From Salinibacterium sp. (GTDB lineage: Bacteria > Actinomycetota > Actinomycetes > Actinomycetales > Microbacteriaceae): a DNA stretch of 64,000 bases. The stretch covers positions 1 to 64,000 of the forward strand of contig JAHBSZ010000007.1 of the NCBI GenBank assembly GCA_019638845.1, in the 5' to 3' direction. The notes beneath the pieces were generated by a model. The model saw nothing but the letters and a program-made list of their open reading frames with translations, did no database searches and was not told where the DNA came from. This document shows, piece after piece, positions 16,936 to 25,097 of the stretch (position 1 is the first letter of the stretch; each line of letters opens with the position of its first letter). The position numbers and the translations under genes are program-made.

Positions 16936-17961
16936 TTAGCCGAAGAGAATCGACACTTCGTCGTAGCGGGACTGTGGCACCGTGTTGAGCTTGCCGAGGG
17001 CGTCTTCGAATGCCACATGGGTGATCGAGGTGCCGCTGAGGGAGACCATGCGGCCCCAGCGTCCATGGATCACGGAGTCTACGGCGGCCATGCCGTATCG
17101 CGTTGCGAGGACCCGGTCGTACGCGGTCGGTGTGCCACCGCGTTGGATGTGCCCGAGCGTTGTTGCTCGGGTTTCGATGTTGGTTCGAGCCTCGATCTCC
17201 GGGGCGAGCAGATCACCGATGCCGCCCAGACGGGGTCGGCCAAAGGCGTCAAGCCCACGTTCTGAGTGCGCGTCATCCATTGAGTCGAGCTTGAAGCCCT
17301 CCGCGACGACGACGAGTGCTGCACGTCCGCGCGCACGGGCGGAATCCACCCATTCGCAGATCTGCTCGATGCTGGTTCTCTGCTCGGGGATCAGGATCGC
17401 GTGCGCTCCTGCTGCCATCCCCGAGTGCAGGGCGATCCAGCCGACGTGGCGACCCATCACCTCGGCGACCATGCATCGGCCGTGCGAGTCGCCCGTGGTA
17501 CGGAGGCGATCCATGGCGTCCGTGGCAATTTGTGTGGCGGTGTCGAACCCGAACGTGTAGTCGGTCGCTGACAAATCGTTGTCGACTGTCTTGGGAACGC
17601 CGACGATCTTGATGCCAGCATCCGTCAGCCTCTTGGCAGCGGCGAGCGTACCCTCCCCCCCGATGGCGATAAGGGAGTCAACACCGAGACGCTCCAGATT
17701 CTCGCGAACCCGTTCGATGCCGCCGTTGCCCTCAAAGGGATTGGTGCGCGAGGTGCCCAGAATCGTGCCACCCTGCTTGCCGATGCCTCGAATGTCTTTG
17801 CGCTCGAGCGGCACGATATCGCCCTCGACTACGCCGCGCCAGCCGTCCTTGAATCCGACGAACTCTTGGCCGTAGATCTGGGTGCCCTTGAGAACCGCTG
17901 CGCGGATTACCGCATTAAGCCCCGGGCAGTCTCCGCCGCTAGTAAGGATGCCGATTGCCAT
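16936..17961 (-). CDS. pfkA: 6-phosphofructokinase
   Basis: The 341-residue enzyme phosphorylates fructose 6-phosphate to fructose 1,6-bisphosphate in glycolysis. Visible motifs are the nucleotide-binding GILTSGGDCPGLN (4-16), GGEGTL (about 100-105), the catalytic loop PKTVDNDLSATD (Asp base at about 126) and the substrate motifs MGRHVGWIALH and GHIQRGG. A glycine follows the acidic residue in GGEGT where PPi-dependent enzymes usually have Asp (GGDD), so ATP use is predicted. The PKTVDND form is typical of the mixed 'group III' enzymes of actinobacteria, which often lack classical allosteric control. ATG at 17961; no clear leaderless box. Confidence 0.92.
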   Translation of the reverse strand: MAIGILTSGGDCPGLNAVIRAAVLKGTQIYGQEFVGFKDGWRGVVEGDIVPLERKDIRGIGKQGGTILGTSRTNPFEGNGGIERVRENLERLGVDSLIAIGGEGTLAAAKRLTDAGIKIVGVPKTVDNDLSATDYTFGFDTATQIATDAMDRLRTTGDSHGRCMVAEVMGRHVGWIALHSGMAAGAHAILIPEQRTSIEQICEWVDSARARGRAALVVVAEGFKLDSMDDAHSERGLDAFGRPRLGGIGDLLAPEIEARTNIETRATTLGHIQRGGTPTAYDRVLATRYGMAAVDSVIHGRWGRMVSLSGTSITHVAFEDALGKLNTVPQSRYDEVSILFG

Positions 17962-18075
17962 GGATCAATCATGGTGCATGTTACGTTCCCGCCTCGTCAC
18001 CGCATACCCGTCCCCGATAGAGTCAGGCGTCCCTTCTCTTTCCGGTTGGGACTCGCCTATCAAGGAGAAATCAAC

Positions 18076-18336
18076 ATGACTACCCCTGTTCCCGCTGCTG
18101 CTCCCGCCGACTACCCAGGCAAGACGCTCGGTATCGTCGCGGTCATTCTCGCGTTCGTCTTCACCCTGCTTGGACTGATTCTTGGCATTGTGGCCAACAA
18201 CCAGTCGAAGGCAGCAGGCTTCAAGAACACCCCCGCCAAGGTCGCCATCGTCCTGAGCATCGTCTTCATGGTGCTCGGTGTTCTCATCGGAATCATCGTC
18301 GCCGCAACCGGTACCTGGACCGTGAGTTCCTACTAA
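18076..18336 (+). CDS. Small two-helix membrane protein, tandem paralogue 1 (DUF4190-like)
   Basis: The 86-residue protein has a Pro/Ala-rich cytosolic N-terminus, a PGKTLGIVA motif, and two membrane helices (about 22-45 and 58-80) joined by a basic loop QSKAAGFKNTPAKVA. The arrangement resembles DUF4190-type proteins of actinobacteria, which are of unknown function. A strong AAGGAGAAA site (18062-18070) fixes the ATG at 18076. It is followed by a hairpin terminator and then by a paralogue with the same PGKTLGIVA and K.KNTPA.VAIVL blocks. Confidence 0.75.
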   Translation: MTTPVPAAAPADYPGKTLGIVAVILAFVFTLLGLILGIVANNQSKAAGFKNTPAKVAIVLSIVFMVLGVLIGIIVAATGTWTVSSY

Positions 18337-18358
18337 GCACCACCCCTCACATGAGCGC

Positions 18359-18390
18359 AATGGCGCCTCCTCGAAAGAGGGGGCGCCATT
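18359..18390 (+). terminator. Terminator between the two small membrane protein genes
   Basis: AATGGCGCCTCCTC (18359-18372) pairs with GAGGGGGCGCCATT (18377-18390; one offset G) around a GAAA loop. A/T-rich ends flank a strong G/C stem, so each paralogue is probably its own transcription unit. Confidence 0.75.
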
Positions 18391-18533
18391 GTGCGTTTCC
18401 AGCGACAGCACACCAGAAAAACCCGCAACACAAGGGGTGTTTCATGGATGTACGGGAGTGCCGTCCGACCACTAGAGTCAACCCGACGTGCCTCGATCAC
18501 GAGGAAACGTACCCACCTCTCTTGGAGAAAAAC

Positions 18534-18866
18534 ATGACTGCAGCAACCCCGGCTCCCGCCCCCGCGGCCCCGGCTTCCGTTCCTGGCAAGACCCTTGGCA
18601 TTGTTGCCCTCATTCTGGTCATACCGTTTGGGCTTTCGCTCGTCGGCATCATCCTCGGCTTCGTCGCTCGCGGCCAGTCGAAGAAGGCTGGCGCCAAGAA
18701 CACGCCCGCAACCGTCGCGATCGTGCTCGGCTTCATTGCGCTCATCATCACCATCGTCGCAATCGCCATCGGCGTTTCCGCGGCGGCCAGCCTCGCTGCC
18801 CAGTGCGCGGACCTCGGTTCGGGCGTGCACGACATGGGTAACGGCGTCACCATCACCTGTGGCTAA
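18534..18866 (+). CDS. Small two-helix membrane protein, tandem paralogue 2 (DUF4190-like)
   Basis: The 110-residue protein shares with its upstream neighbour the Ala/Pro-rich N-terminus, PGKTLGIVA, two membrane helices and the basic loop QSKKAGAKNTPATVAIVL. It differs in a longer C-terminal extracytosolic tail (about 25 residues) containing two cysteines (residues near 91 and 109) that could form a disulphide. A GGAG site precedes the ATG at 18534. Upstream and downstream terminators isolate it. Function unknown; tandem duplication with divergence of the exposed tail is what can be seen. Confidence 0.75.
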   Translation: MTAATPAPAPAAPASVPGKTLGIVALILVIPFGLSLVGIILGFVARGQSKKAGAKNTPATVAIVLGFIALIITIVAIAIGVSAAASLAAQCADLGSGVHDMGNGVTITCG

Positions 18867-18877
18867 CACCTAATCCG

Positions 18878-18907
18878 CGAAGCGCTTCGGTACGCCGGGG
18901 CGCTTCG
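18878..18907 (+). terminator. Terminator between convergent genes
   Basis: CGAAGCGC (18878-18885) pairs with GCGCTTCG (18900-18907), 14-nt loop containing an inner TTCGG..CCGGG pairing, followed by TTGTT. It sits 12 nt after the small-protein stop and just before the 3' end of trhO. Confidence 0.65.
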
Positions 18908-18910
18908 TTG

Positions 18911-19783
18911 TTAAGCGGCCAGGTGCACGACGCAGTAGACGGGAGACTCGCCACACGCTTCGCACACCACGAGCTGCTCGCGACAGGCGAGGTCGCTGCA
19001 GTTCTGCATCCGGCTCGTAGCGCCGCCACACTGTGAGCAGTGCCCGATGACCGAAGCGCGCTCGCTGAACTGCACCGCCATCCGGTTGTCGAAGACGTAG
19101 AGGGAACCCTCCCACAGGCCGTCGTCGCCGTACTGATCGCCGTAGGTCGCAATGCCACCGTCGAGTTGGTATACCTCGCGAAAGCCGCGCTTCACCATGA
19201 GTGCGGAGAGCACCTCGCACCGGATTCCGCCCGTGCAATAGGTGACGACCGCTTCATCCTTGAGGTGGTCGTACTTGCCGCTGTCGAGCTCCGCGACGAA
19301 GTCACGGGTGTTCGCGACATCCGGAACCACGGCGTCTCTGAAGTGACCGATCTCTGCTTCGAAGGCATTGCGTCCGTCAAAGAAGGTGACGTTCTTCGCG
19401 GCGACCAATTCATGTAGCTCGGTCGGAGTGACATGGATGCCCCCGCCGACGACCCCGCTTGAGTCGACAACGAGTTCTCCAGGGGCACCGAAACTCACGA
19501 GCTCGTCACGCACTCGCACGCTCAACCGGGGAAAGTCTTTGCCCCTACCCTCACTCCACTTGAAGTCGATGTCGTGAAAGGGAGCGTACTCACGAGTCTT
19601 GCGAACGTACTTCTTGACAGAATTGAGCTCGCCGCCGACAGTGCCGTTGATGCCATCTTTCGAGAGGATTATGCGGCCGCCGAGACCGAGCGATTCGCAC
19701 AGGTCGCGCTGCCAGAGCCGCAGGGCTTCAGGGTCGGCGAGCGGTGTGAACGCGTAGAAGAGAAGGACTTTGGGAACGGCCAC
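18911..19783 (-). CDS. trhO: tRNA uridine-34 hydroxylase TrhO (rhodanese-related)
   Basis: TrhO (YceA) hydroxylates U34 of certain tRNAs in an O2-dependent way, the first step toward 5-(carboxymethoxy)uridine-type wobble modification. The 290-residue protein has the N-terminal UPF0176 domain ([11 protein letters not shown] at 41-51), then a rhodanese domain with the active-site Cys183 in CTGGIRCE, and a C-terminal zinc-ribbon-like region with several Cys pairs (CSQCGG, CEACGE). Length and order match the family. GTG at 19783 has TAGGCT 6 nt upstream (19790-19795), so the transcript is probably leaderless. It is divergent from the DNA glycosylase. Confidence 0.9.
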   Translation of the reverse strand: MAVPKVLLFYAFTPLADPEALRLWQRDLCESLGLGGRIILSKDGINGTVGGELNSVKKYVRKTREYAPFHDIDFKWSEGRGKDFPRLSVRVRDELVSFGAPGELVVDSSGVVGGGIHVTPTELHELVAAKNVTFFDGRNAFEAEIGHFRDAVVPDVANTRDFVAELDSGKYDHLKDEAVVTYCTGGIRCEVLSALMVKRGFREVYQLDGGIATYGDQYGDDGLWEGSLYVFDNRMAVQFSERASVIGHCSQCGGATSRMQNCSDLACREQLVVCEACGESPVYCVVHLAA

Positions 19784-19823
19784 TCGCCAAGCCTAGGTCG
19801 GTTCCGTCACCTAGTCTCATGTC

Positions 19824-20732
19824 GTGGAATCGACCGTGTACGCGCCTGCAGATCCGGTGAGCCTCAGGCTCACCTTGGCGCCGCTTCGCCGGGGCACGCT
19901 CGACCCCACATTTCGCACGGATGCCTCGGGAATCTGGCGTACGTTGCGTACACCTCACGGCCCCGCGACGCTCCGTCTCGAGACCACGGCGGAGGGCATC
20001 CGGGCAACGGCGTGGGGGGCCGGAGCGGCTTGGGCGATCGAGGGCATTCCGGAATTGCTCGGACACGGTGATCAGTGGCGTGACCTCGATGTCTCCAGCA
20101 ACGCACTCCTTGCCGACTCGCTGCGACGCAACCCGGGACTCCGACTGCTGCGCACCAACCAAGTGTTCGAAATGCTTATGGGGGCGATATTCGAACAGAA
20201 GGTCACGGGCAAGGAAGCTCGACGCTCGTGGGGGGTACTCCTCGCGAAGTATGGGGAGGTGCCGCCCGGCCCGGCTCCAGCAGGCATGCGGGTTTTCCCT
20301 GCGGCGGAGCAGTGGCGGGGCATCCCCTCGTGGGAGTGGCATCGTGCCGGCGTCGGCCCGAATCGCTCGGCGACCGCCCTACGCGCCGCGGTGGTTGCGG
20401 CATCCCTTGAACGCACGCTGTCGATCGGACGCGGTGGGCCACCGATCGAGCGAGCGTTGCGCAGCATTTCGGGTGTTGGAGTATGGACGGCCGCCGAGAC
20501 TACACAGCGAGCCCACGGTGACCCAGACGCCCCCAGCGTTGGCGACTTTCACCTGGCCGCGGTCGTGGGCTGGGCCCTCGCGGGGAAACCCGTTGACGAC
20601 GACGGAATGCTCGAACTGCTCGAGCCCTGGGCGGGTCACCGGCAACGCATCGTGCGGCTCATCGAGGCGAGCGGTTTCGTGAAACCACGGTTCGGACCGC
20701 GGATGACCGTGCAAGATCACCGCGGGCACTGA
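19824..20732 (+). CDS. AlkA-type DNA-3-methyladenine glycosylase (HhH-GPD)
   Basis: The 302-residue protein removes alkylated bases from DNA as the first step in base excision repair (family knowledge). It has an N-terminal beta-domain, the FEQKVTGKEA motif at the start of the HhH-GPD domain (near residue 125), the helix-hairpin-helix SGVGVWTA, and the catalytic Asp241 in PSVGDFHL. This matches AlkA/MAG subfamily enzymes. No iron-sulphur loop is present. GTG at 19824 is preceded by TAGTCT at 6 nt (19812-19817), supporting a leaderless start. No ada or other alkylation-response gene is adjacent. Confidence 0.86.
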   Translation: MESTVYAPADPVSLRLTLAPLRRGTLDPTFRTDASGIWRTLRTPHGPATLRLETTAEGIRATAWGAGAAWAIEGIPELLGHGDQWRDLDVSSNALLADSLRRNPGLRLLRTNQVFEMLMGAIFEQKVTGKEARRSWGVLLAKYGEVPPGPAPAGMRVFPAAEQWRGIPSWEWHRAGVGPNRSATALRAAVVAASLERTLSIGRGGPPIERALRSISGVGVWTAAETTQRAHGDPDAPSVGDFHLAAVVGWALAGKPVDDDGMLELLEPWAGHRQRIVRLIEASGFVKPRFGPRMTVQDHRGH

Positions 20733-20742
20733 CCGCCCGCGG

Positions 20743-21132
20743 CTAGTCCGTCGCGCTGACCCGGTGCGCCACGAGTTCCACTTCAACGAGCATCGCGGGG
20801 TCGAGGAACGGAAGCACGTGGAGGAGCGAGAGCGCCGGGCGGATCTCGCCAAAGATCTCACCGTGCGCTCGTGCCGCAAGCTCCCAGTCGGCGATTGCCG
20901 TCACGTAGACCTTCGACTGGACGACATCCTCGTAGTGGAAGCCGGCCTCGGCGAGCACCGGGCCCAACTTCTCGAGAGCGAAGCGGGTCTGTTCATACAG
21001 ATCGCCGGAGACCGAGCCGTCGGCGGCGGCCGCAGAGGTCGCCGAAATGTAGAGGGAATCTCCAACCTGCACGGCACGGGAGTAGCCCATTTTGTTCTCC
21101 CAGGCAGACCCGGAGGAGTAGAGAGTGCGCAT
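20743..21132 (-). CDS. RidA/YjgF-family protein
   Basis: The 129-residue protein has the RidA fold signatures: an N-terminal strand with AVQVGDSLYISATSA, the central ALEKLGPVLAEAGFHYEDVVQSKVYVT helix-strand, and MLVEVELVAHR at the C-terminus. In true RidA a conserved Arg near residue 105 binds the substrate carboxylate; here the corresponding region reads PFLDPAMLVEVE with no Arg, so it may belong to another Rid subfamily rather than being an enamine deaminase. ATG at 21132 follows TAGGTT at 6 nt on the minus strand. It diverges from the thioesterase gene with only 17 nt between start codons. Confidence 0.83.
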   Translation of the reverse strand: MRTLYSSGSAWENKMGYSRAVQVGDSLYISATSAAAADGSVSGDLYEQTRFALEKLGPVLAEAGFHYEDVVQSKVYVTAIADWELAARAHGEIFGEIRPALSLLHVLPFLDPAMLVEVELVAHRVSATD

Positions 21133-21137
21133 TCGAA

Positions 21138-21144
21138 TAACCTA
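21138..21144. promoter_or_regulatory. Overlapping divergent -10 boxes (RidA / thioesterase)
   Basis: TAACCT (21138-21143, plus strand) ends 6 nt before the GTG at 21150, and TAGGTT (complement of 21139-21144) ends 6 nt before the ATG at 21132. The two hexamers overlap by 5 bp, so one A/T core appears to serve two back-to-back leaderless genes. Confidence 0.55.
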
Positions 21145-21149
21145 ACGCG

Positions 21150-21695
21150 GTGCACCTGATCTTCCGGACCTTCATCCATATGTTTCGCAGCCGTCGTCGG
21201 TCGCCCCTCGGCATTCACGATGTCGGTCGGATGAACCTACGCGTGGTTCTCACCGATCTCGACGTGCTCGGCCACATGAACAACGGGGTGTACTTCTCGT
21301 TGATGGACCTCGGCCGCATGGATCTGCTCATTCGCGCAGGGGTGTGGAAGAAGTTCATGGACAAGGGCTACTACCCGGTGATGTCCAACGAAACCGCAAC
21401 CTTCCGGAAGTCGCTCACCAACGGAACCAGGTTTGTTCTGGAAACCAGGATTGTCGGTTACGACGATCGGGCAGTCTATGTCGAGCAGCGCTTCGTCGTA
21501 GCTGGCGAGATCTATGCCAGCGCGATGACCCGGGGCCGGTTTCTGAAGAAGTCGGGTGGCACAGTGAGCCTCGCGGAGCTGGCGGAGCTCACCGGTGTCG
21601 ATACCAGCGAGCTCACTCCTCCGGCGTGGGTGCTCGACTGGGCCAAGAGCGTACAACTCCCCGCCACGCGAGAGGCTGCCCCGAGCGACTGGTAG
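21150..21695 (+). CDS. Acyl-CoA thioesterase of the hotdog fold (FadM/4HBT-like)
   Basis: The 181-residue protein has a hydrophobic/basic N-terminus (FRTFIHMFRSRRR), then the hotdog motif LTDLDVLGHMNNGVYFSLMDLGRMDLL, where the Asp/His/Asn pattern marks the 4-hydroxybenzoyl-CoA thioesterase-type active site, and a second strand block (TRFVLETRIVGYDDRAVYVEQRFV). Such THEM6/FadM-like enzymes hydrolyse acyl-CoAs; the acyl group is unknown. GTG at 21150 is fixed by TAACCT 6 nt upstream. The Arg-rich N-terminus could associate with the membrane. Confidence 0.8.
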   Translation: MHLIFRTFIHMFRSRRRSPLGIHDVGRMNLRVVLTDLDVLGHMNNGVYFSLMDLGRMDLLIRAGVWKKFMDKGYYPVMSNETATFRKSLTNGTRFVLETRIVGYDDRAVYVEQRFVVAGEIYASAMTRGRFLKKSGGTVSLAELAELTGVDTSELTPPAWVLDWAKSVQLPATREAAPSDW

Positions 21696-21708
21696 GCGCG
21701 CCGCGTAT

Positions 21709-23049
21709 CTAGGCGAACACGCCGTCGGGGTCGTACCGTCGTCGGATTGTCGTGAGCCGTTCAGCCGTTGCCGCCGACCAGAGCGACCCCTTCTGACCCG
21801 GTCGTGTGATCCCCGCAAAGTTGACGTTCGACTCGGGAGCGAGCCACCGTGCTGTCGCCGCGAACAGGGCATCAGCAGCAGCAGGAACGACTGTCGTGAA
21901 CAGATCGGGGACCGGAGCTCCGATGAAGGTCAGGGATCCTTGTGCGGAGCGGCCGCTCGCAGCCGAGCCTTCAGGGACGTCGACCGTCGTCGCTGAACCG
22001 AAGTGACGGATCTCGCTCATGACGGCCGGAATATCACGGCCAGCGCCGACTACTCCCAGCCAGGCCGCGATGAGTTTCTGGTCGATGGAGGCGAGCAGCC
22101 CACCACTTGCCCAACCGGGGCCGGGCTGAGTGGGATCGTTGTGGATCTGGGCGACGTCGCGAGCGGCGAGCACGCCGAGCGAGTCAAGGTACGGGGGCGC
22201 CAGAGCGCGCAGTGGCGCTGCGAGCCCCTCACCCGTTATCGCATCGCCCGGGTAGGCGACGTGCATAACGAGCAGGGTCCGCCCGCGCAAGGGCGGCGGG
22301 ACCACCTCGATACCGGGAAAGCGGACGACCGAAATGCTGGTCGTCAGGTCGGCGTTGGCCGACTCGGTCCAGCGTGCCCAGCCTTGCGCGACCGCCTCGA
22401 TGTGCTCCTCGGAGAAGATCAGTGACCCGGCGTACAGGTTCTCTAGCTCGACGAGAGCGATGCGCGCTTCAGCAATGATCCCGAGCCCCACCTTTCCACC
22501 ACGAAGTGCCCAGAACAGGTCGGCGTTCTCAGTGGCCGTTGCCTCGACAATGTCGCCGGTGCCCGTCACGACGGTGAAGCCGCGCGCGTAGTCGCTAGCG
22601 AACCCGTGACTGCGCGCTAGCGGGCCGAGCCCGCCCCCGGTGATGAGTCCCACAACCCCCACGGTGGGTGAGGAGCCGGTGATCGGAGCGAGCTTCACGT
22701 CGGCGGCTGCAGCGACGACTGCACCCCAACGCACTCCCGCGCCGACAGTCGCGAGCCGACCATCCGCGTCGATGCTCACGGAGTCGAGTCGGGAGGTGTT
22801 GATGAGGATGCCCCCGCTGATCGGTGACTCGGCGCCGTGCCCCGTCGCCTGAACCGAAACCTTGAGGCGGTTGTCACGTGCAAAGGTCACGACGTGGGAG
22901 ATGTCAGCGGTATCCGCAACGACGACGACGGCGTCGGGTGCGTGGACGACGGCGAGGTTGAATCCGCTCGTCGCGAGGGCAAAAGCGGAGTCGGCGGGAA
23001 CGTGAAGGGCGCCGGTGAGGAGGGAGCGGAGAGCGGTGAAATCAACCAT
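21709..23049 (-). CDS. FAD-linked oxidase, PCMH/berberine-bridge-enzyme type
   Basis: The 446-residue flavoprotein has the FAD-binding PCMH domain: DISHVVTFARDNRLKVSVQATGHG (about 50-75), where the family's flavin-linking His is in the GHG motif, SSPTVGVVGLITGGGLGPLARSHG (about 125-148), and a C-terminal BBE-like segment near WSAATAERLTTIRRRYDPDGVF. It likely oxidises an alcohol or sugar with O2. There is no signal peptide. ATG at 23049 is preceded by TAGCGT at 6 nt (23056-23061). Substrate unknown; the neighbouring carotenoid-oxidoreductase-like gene is in the same direction but separate by 40 nt with opposite reading order, so no shared pathway is obvious. Confidence 0.85.
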   Translation of the reverse strand: MVDFTALRSLLTGALHVPADSAFALATSGFNLAVVHAPDAVVVVADTADISHVVTFARDNRLKVSVQATGHGAESPISGGILINTSRLDSVSIDADGRLATVGAGVRWGAVVAAAADVKLAPITGSSPTVGVVGLITGGGLGPLARSHGFASDYARGFTVVTGTGDIVEATATENADLFWALRGGKVGLGIIAEARIALVELENLYAGSLIFSEEHIEAVAQGWARWTESANADLTTSISVVRFPGIEVVPPPLRGRTLLVMHVAYPGDAITGEGLAAPLRALAPPYLDSLGVLAARDVAQIHNDPTQPGPGWASGGLLASIDQKLIAAWLGVVGAGRDIPAVMSEIRHFGSATTVDVPEGSAASGRSAQGSLTFIGAPVPDLFTTVVPAAADALFAATARWLAPESNVNFAGITRPGQKGSLWSAATAERLTTIRRRYDPDGVFA

Positions 23050-23088
23050 GGCACGACGCTAGCGCCATCGACCGTCACCATCGATAGG

Positions 23089-24615
23089 TCAGTGCGACGC
23101 TTCGAGCACCGCCATCGCGGCATTGTGTCCACCGATGCCGCTCACGCCGCCCCCACGCTGCGCTCCCGCGCCGCACACCAGAATGCGCGAGTGCACAGTG
23201 GCCACTCCCCAGCGCTCGGCGGGGGTGGCGAGCGAAGCGTCGTCCTCCACGAACGGCCATGCGAGCGGGCCGTGGAAGATGTTGCCGCCGGGCATGCCGA
23301 GCGCATGTTCCAGGTCGAGAGTGGTCTTCGTCTCGATAGTGGGATTGCCCGCCGCATCCGGGAGCAGAAGGCTCTCGACAGGTTCGGCTAGCACGCTGTC
23401 GAGGGAGGCCACCGCGGCTTGTTGCAGCCGGATGCGCAGCTCGTCGTTGTTCGCTTCGGTGACGAGTCGATCAGGAACGTGGAGCCCGAACACTGTCAAC
23501 GTCTGCGCGCCGGTCGCCCGCAACTCTGGCGAGAGGATCGTCGGATCAGTCAGGGAGTGGCAATAGATCTCGCAGGGCAGAGGGTCGGGGATGCCCCCGG
23601 CGCTCGCCGCGGCATAGGCCGTGTCGAGCTGGGACCAGGTTTCGTTGATGTGAAAAGTTCCCCCGAACGCGGCGGCGGGATCGACGCTCGCATCCTTGAG
23701 CCGGGGGAGTCGGGATACCAGCAGGTTCACCTTGACTTGGGCACCCTCGGGTCGGTCGCCCATTGGGCCGGTCGAGGTCTCGACGAGCCCGTCCAGCACT
23801 GAGGGCGCCACGTTGGCGAGCACCCACTCGGCGGCGAGCACCAACTCATCATCGTTGCGCCGGTAGGTGACCTCGCCATCGGGAGTGATGGCCACGACCT
23901 CTGCCCCCGTGATGATCTCGGCGCCGGCGAGCAGGGCGGCACGCGCGAGTTCCCCCGTGACCGCACCCATGCCCCCCACCGGGACATCCCAATCCCCGGT
24001 GCCGCCGCCGATCACGTGGTACGCAAAGCAGCGATTTCCGGCGAGCGTTTCATCGATGTTGGGGGCGAACGTGCCGATGAGGGCGTCGGTGAGAACGACT
24101 CCCCGCACCAGATCGTCCTGGAAGGTGCTCGCGATGGTTTCGCCGATCGGGCGCTCGACGAGTGCCTTCCAGAGCGGGTCGTCGCCTAACGCCCGGCGAG
24201 CTTCCGTGCGGGTGAGAAGCGGCTCGGTGACGGTAGGGAACAGCGCGCGAGCGAATCGGCCCGTTCCCGCGTAAAACTCGTTCCAGCCAGCGGGAACGTC
24301 GGCTGACTCGTTGTCGATCAGCAGCCCCCGTTCGGAGCCGGGCTCCGGGGTGTACGACGAGTAGCGGCGGCGCGCGAGAGTGATGTCGAGACCGAGGTCG
24401 CTGATGACGCGCGCCGGGAGAAGTGACACGAGGTACGAGTAGCGCGAGAGCCGAGCATCCACACCCTCGAACACCGGCGCCGAGATTGCAGCGCCACCGA
24501 CCTGCCCGAGTCGTTCGAGAACCGTCACGCGCTTGCCCGCGAGTGCGAGGTAGGCAGCGGCGACAAGGCCGTTGTGGCCGCCACCCACGATAACGACGTC
24601 GCGGTGCTCAGGCAG
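23089..24615 (-). CDS. Phytoene-dehydrogenase-like FAD oxidoreductase, apparent CTG start
   Basis: The 508-residue protein has the dinucleotide-binding motif DVVIVGGGHNGLVAAAYLALAG at its N-terminus, VLERLGQVGGAA (FAD ribose Glu), and the C-terminal ILVCGAGAQRGGGVSGIGGHNAA motif typical of CrtI/COG1233-type oxidoreductases. The first in-frame GTG (24588) lies inside the first beta-strand of the Rossmann fold and would remove DVVI. The only other NTG codon before the in-frame stop upstream is CTG at 24615, giving MPEHRDVVIVGGG; an AGGTGAG site lies about 6 nt before it. This start overlaps the marR stop by 8 nt, suggesting translational coupling. Substrate unknown; no carotenoid genes are adjacent. 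Confidence 0.75.
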   Translation of the reverse strand: MPEHRDVVIVGGGHNGLVAAAYLALAGKRVTVLERLGQVGGAAISAPVFEGVDARLSRYSYLVSLLPARVISDLGLDITLARRRYSSYTPEPGSERGLLIDNESADVPAGWNEFYAGTGRFARALFPTVTEPLLTRTEARRALGDDPLWKALVERPIGETIASTFQDDLVRGVVLTDALIGTFAPNIDETLAGNRCFAYHVIGGGTGDWDVPVGGMGAVTGELARAALLAGAEIITGAEVVAITPDGEVTYRRNDDELVLAAEWVLANVAPSVLDGLVETSTGPMGDRPEGAQVKVNLLVSRLPRLKDASVDPAAAFGGTFHINETWSQLDTAYAAASAGGIPDPLPCEIYCHSLTDPTILSPELRATGAQTLTVFGLHVPDRLVTEANNDELRIRLQQAAVASLDSVLAEPVESLLLPDAAGNPTIETKTTLDLEHALGMPGGNIFHGPLAWPFVEDDASLATPAERWGVATVHSRILVCGAGAQRGGGVSGIGGHNAAMAVLEASH

Positions 24616-25087
24616 GAGAACTCACCTCATCGCACACCGGCGGCCTGATGCTGTCGAGAACCTTGTGCGAGATCGCGGTGAGCACCCGCTTCTCATGCTC
24701 GTCGAGCACGTCGAAGAAGTGCTCGCGAACGGCAGCGCGACGGTCGCGTTCGGCGTTGAGAACAGCCCGCGCGCCCTCCGAGGTGAGCGCCACCCACACC
24801 CCACGGGCGTCATCGCCGCACTCCTCGCGCTTGACGAGGTCTCGTTGCTCCATGCGGGTGATCTGGTGTGACACCCTGCTCTTCTCCCAGCCGATGAGAT
24901 CGCCGATGTGGCCAGCGCGCAGTCGGCGGGAGGGGTCGTGGTTGAGGGCGCTCAGGATCTCGTAGTCAGCAGTAGAGATCCCCACGTCGGCTTGGAGACG
25001 TCGTTCGAGGGTGAGTTCGAGTTGGCGTCGCATGGTGAAGAAGGAACGCCAGAGTTCCTGCTCGTCCTGGCTCGCTTCGGCGATCAT
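24608..25087 (-). CDS. MarR family transcriptional regulator
   Basis: The 159-residue protein has the MarR winged-helix domain: YEILSALNHDPSRRLRAGHIGDLIGWEKSRVSHQITRMEQRDLVKREEC (recognition helix KSRVSHQITRME near residue 75) and the wing with DDARGVWVALT. The N- and C-terminal helices form the usual dimer interface. ATG at 25087 has TAGGAT 7 nt upstream, so it is probably leaderless. A perfect GTTGAC-GT-GTCAAC dyad lies 20 nt upstream and probably is its own operator. It overlaps the FAD oxidoreductase gene and likely controls it; the ligand is unknown. Confidence 0.88.
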   Translation of the reverse strand: MIAEASQDEQELWRSFFTMRRQLELTLERRLQADVGISTADYEILSALNHDPSRRLRAGHIGDLIGWEKSRVSHQITRMEQRDLVKREECGDDARGVWVALTSEGARAVLNAERDRRAAVREHFFDVLDEHEKRVLTAISHKVLDSIRPPVCDEVSSPA

Positions 25088-25097
25088 GACACCAATC

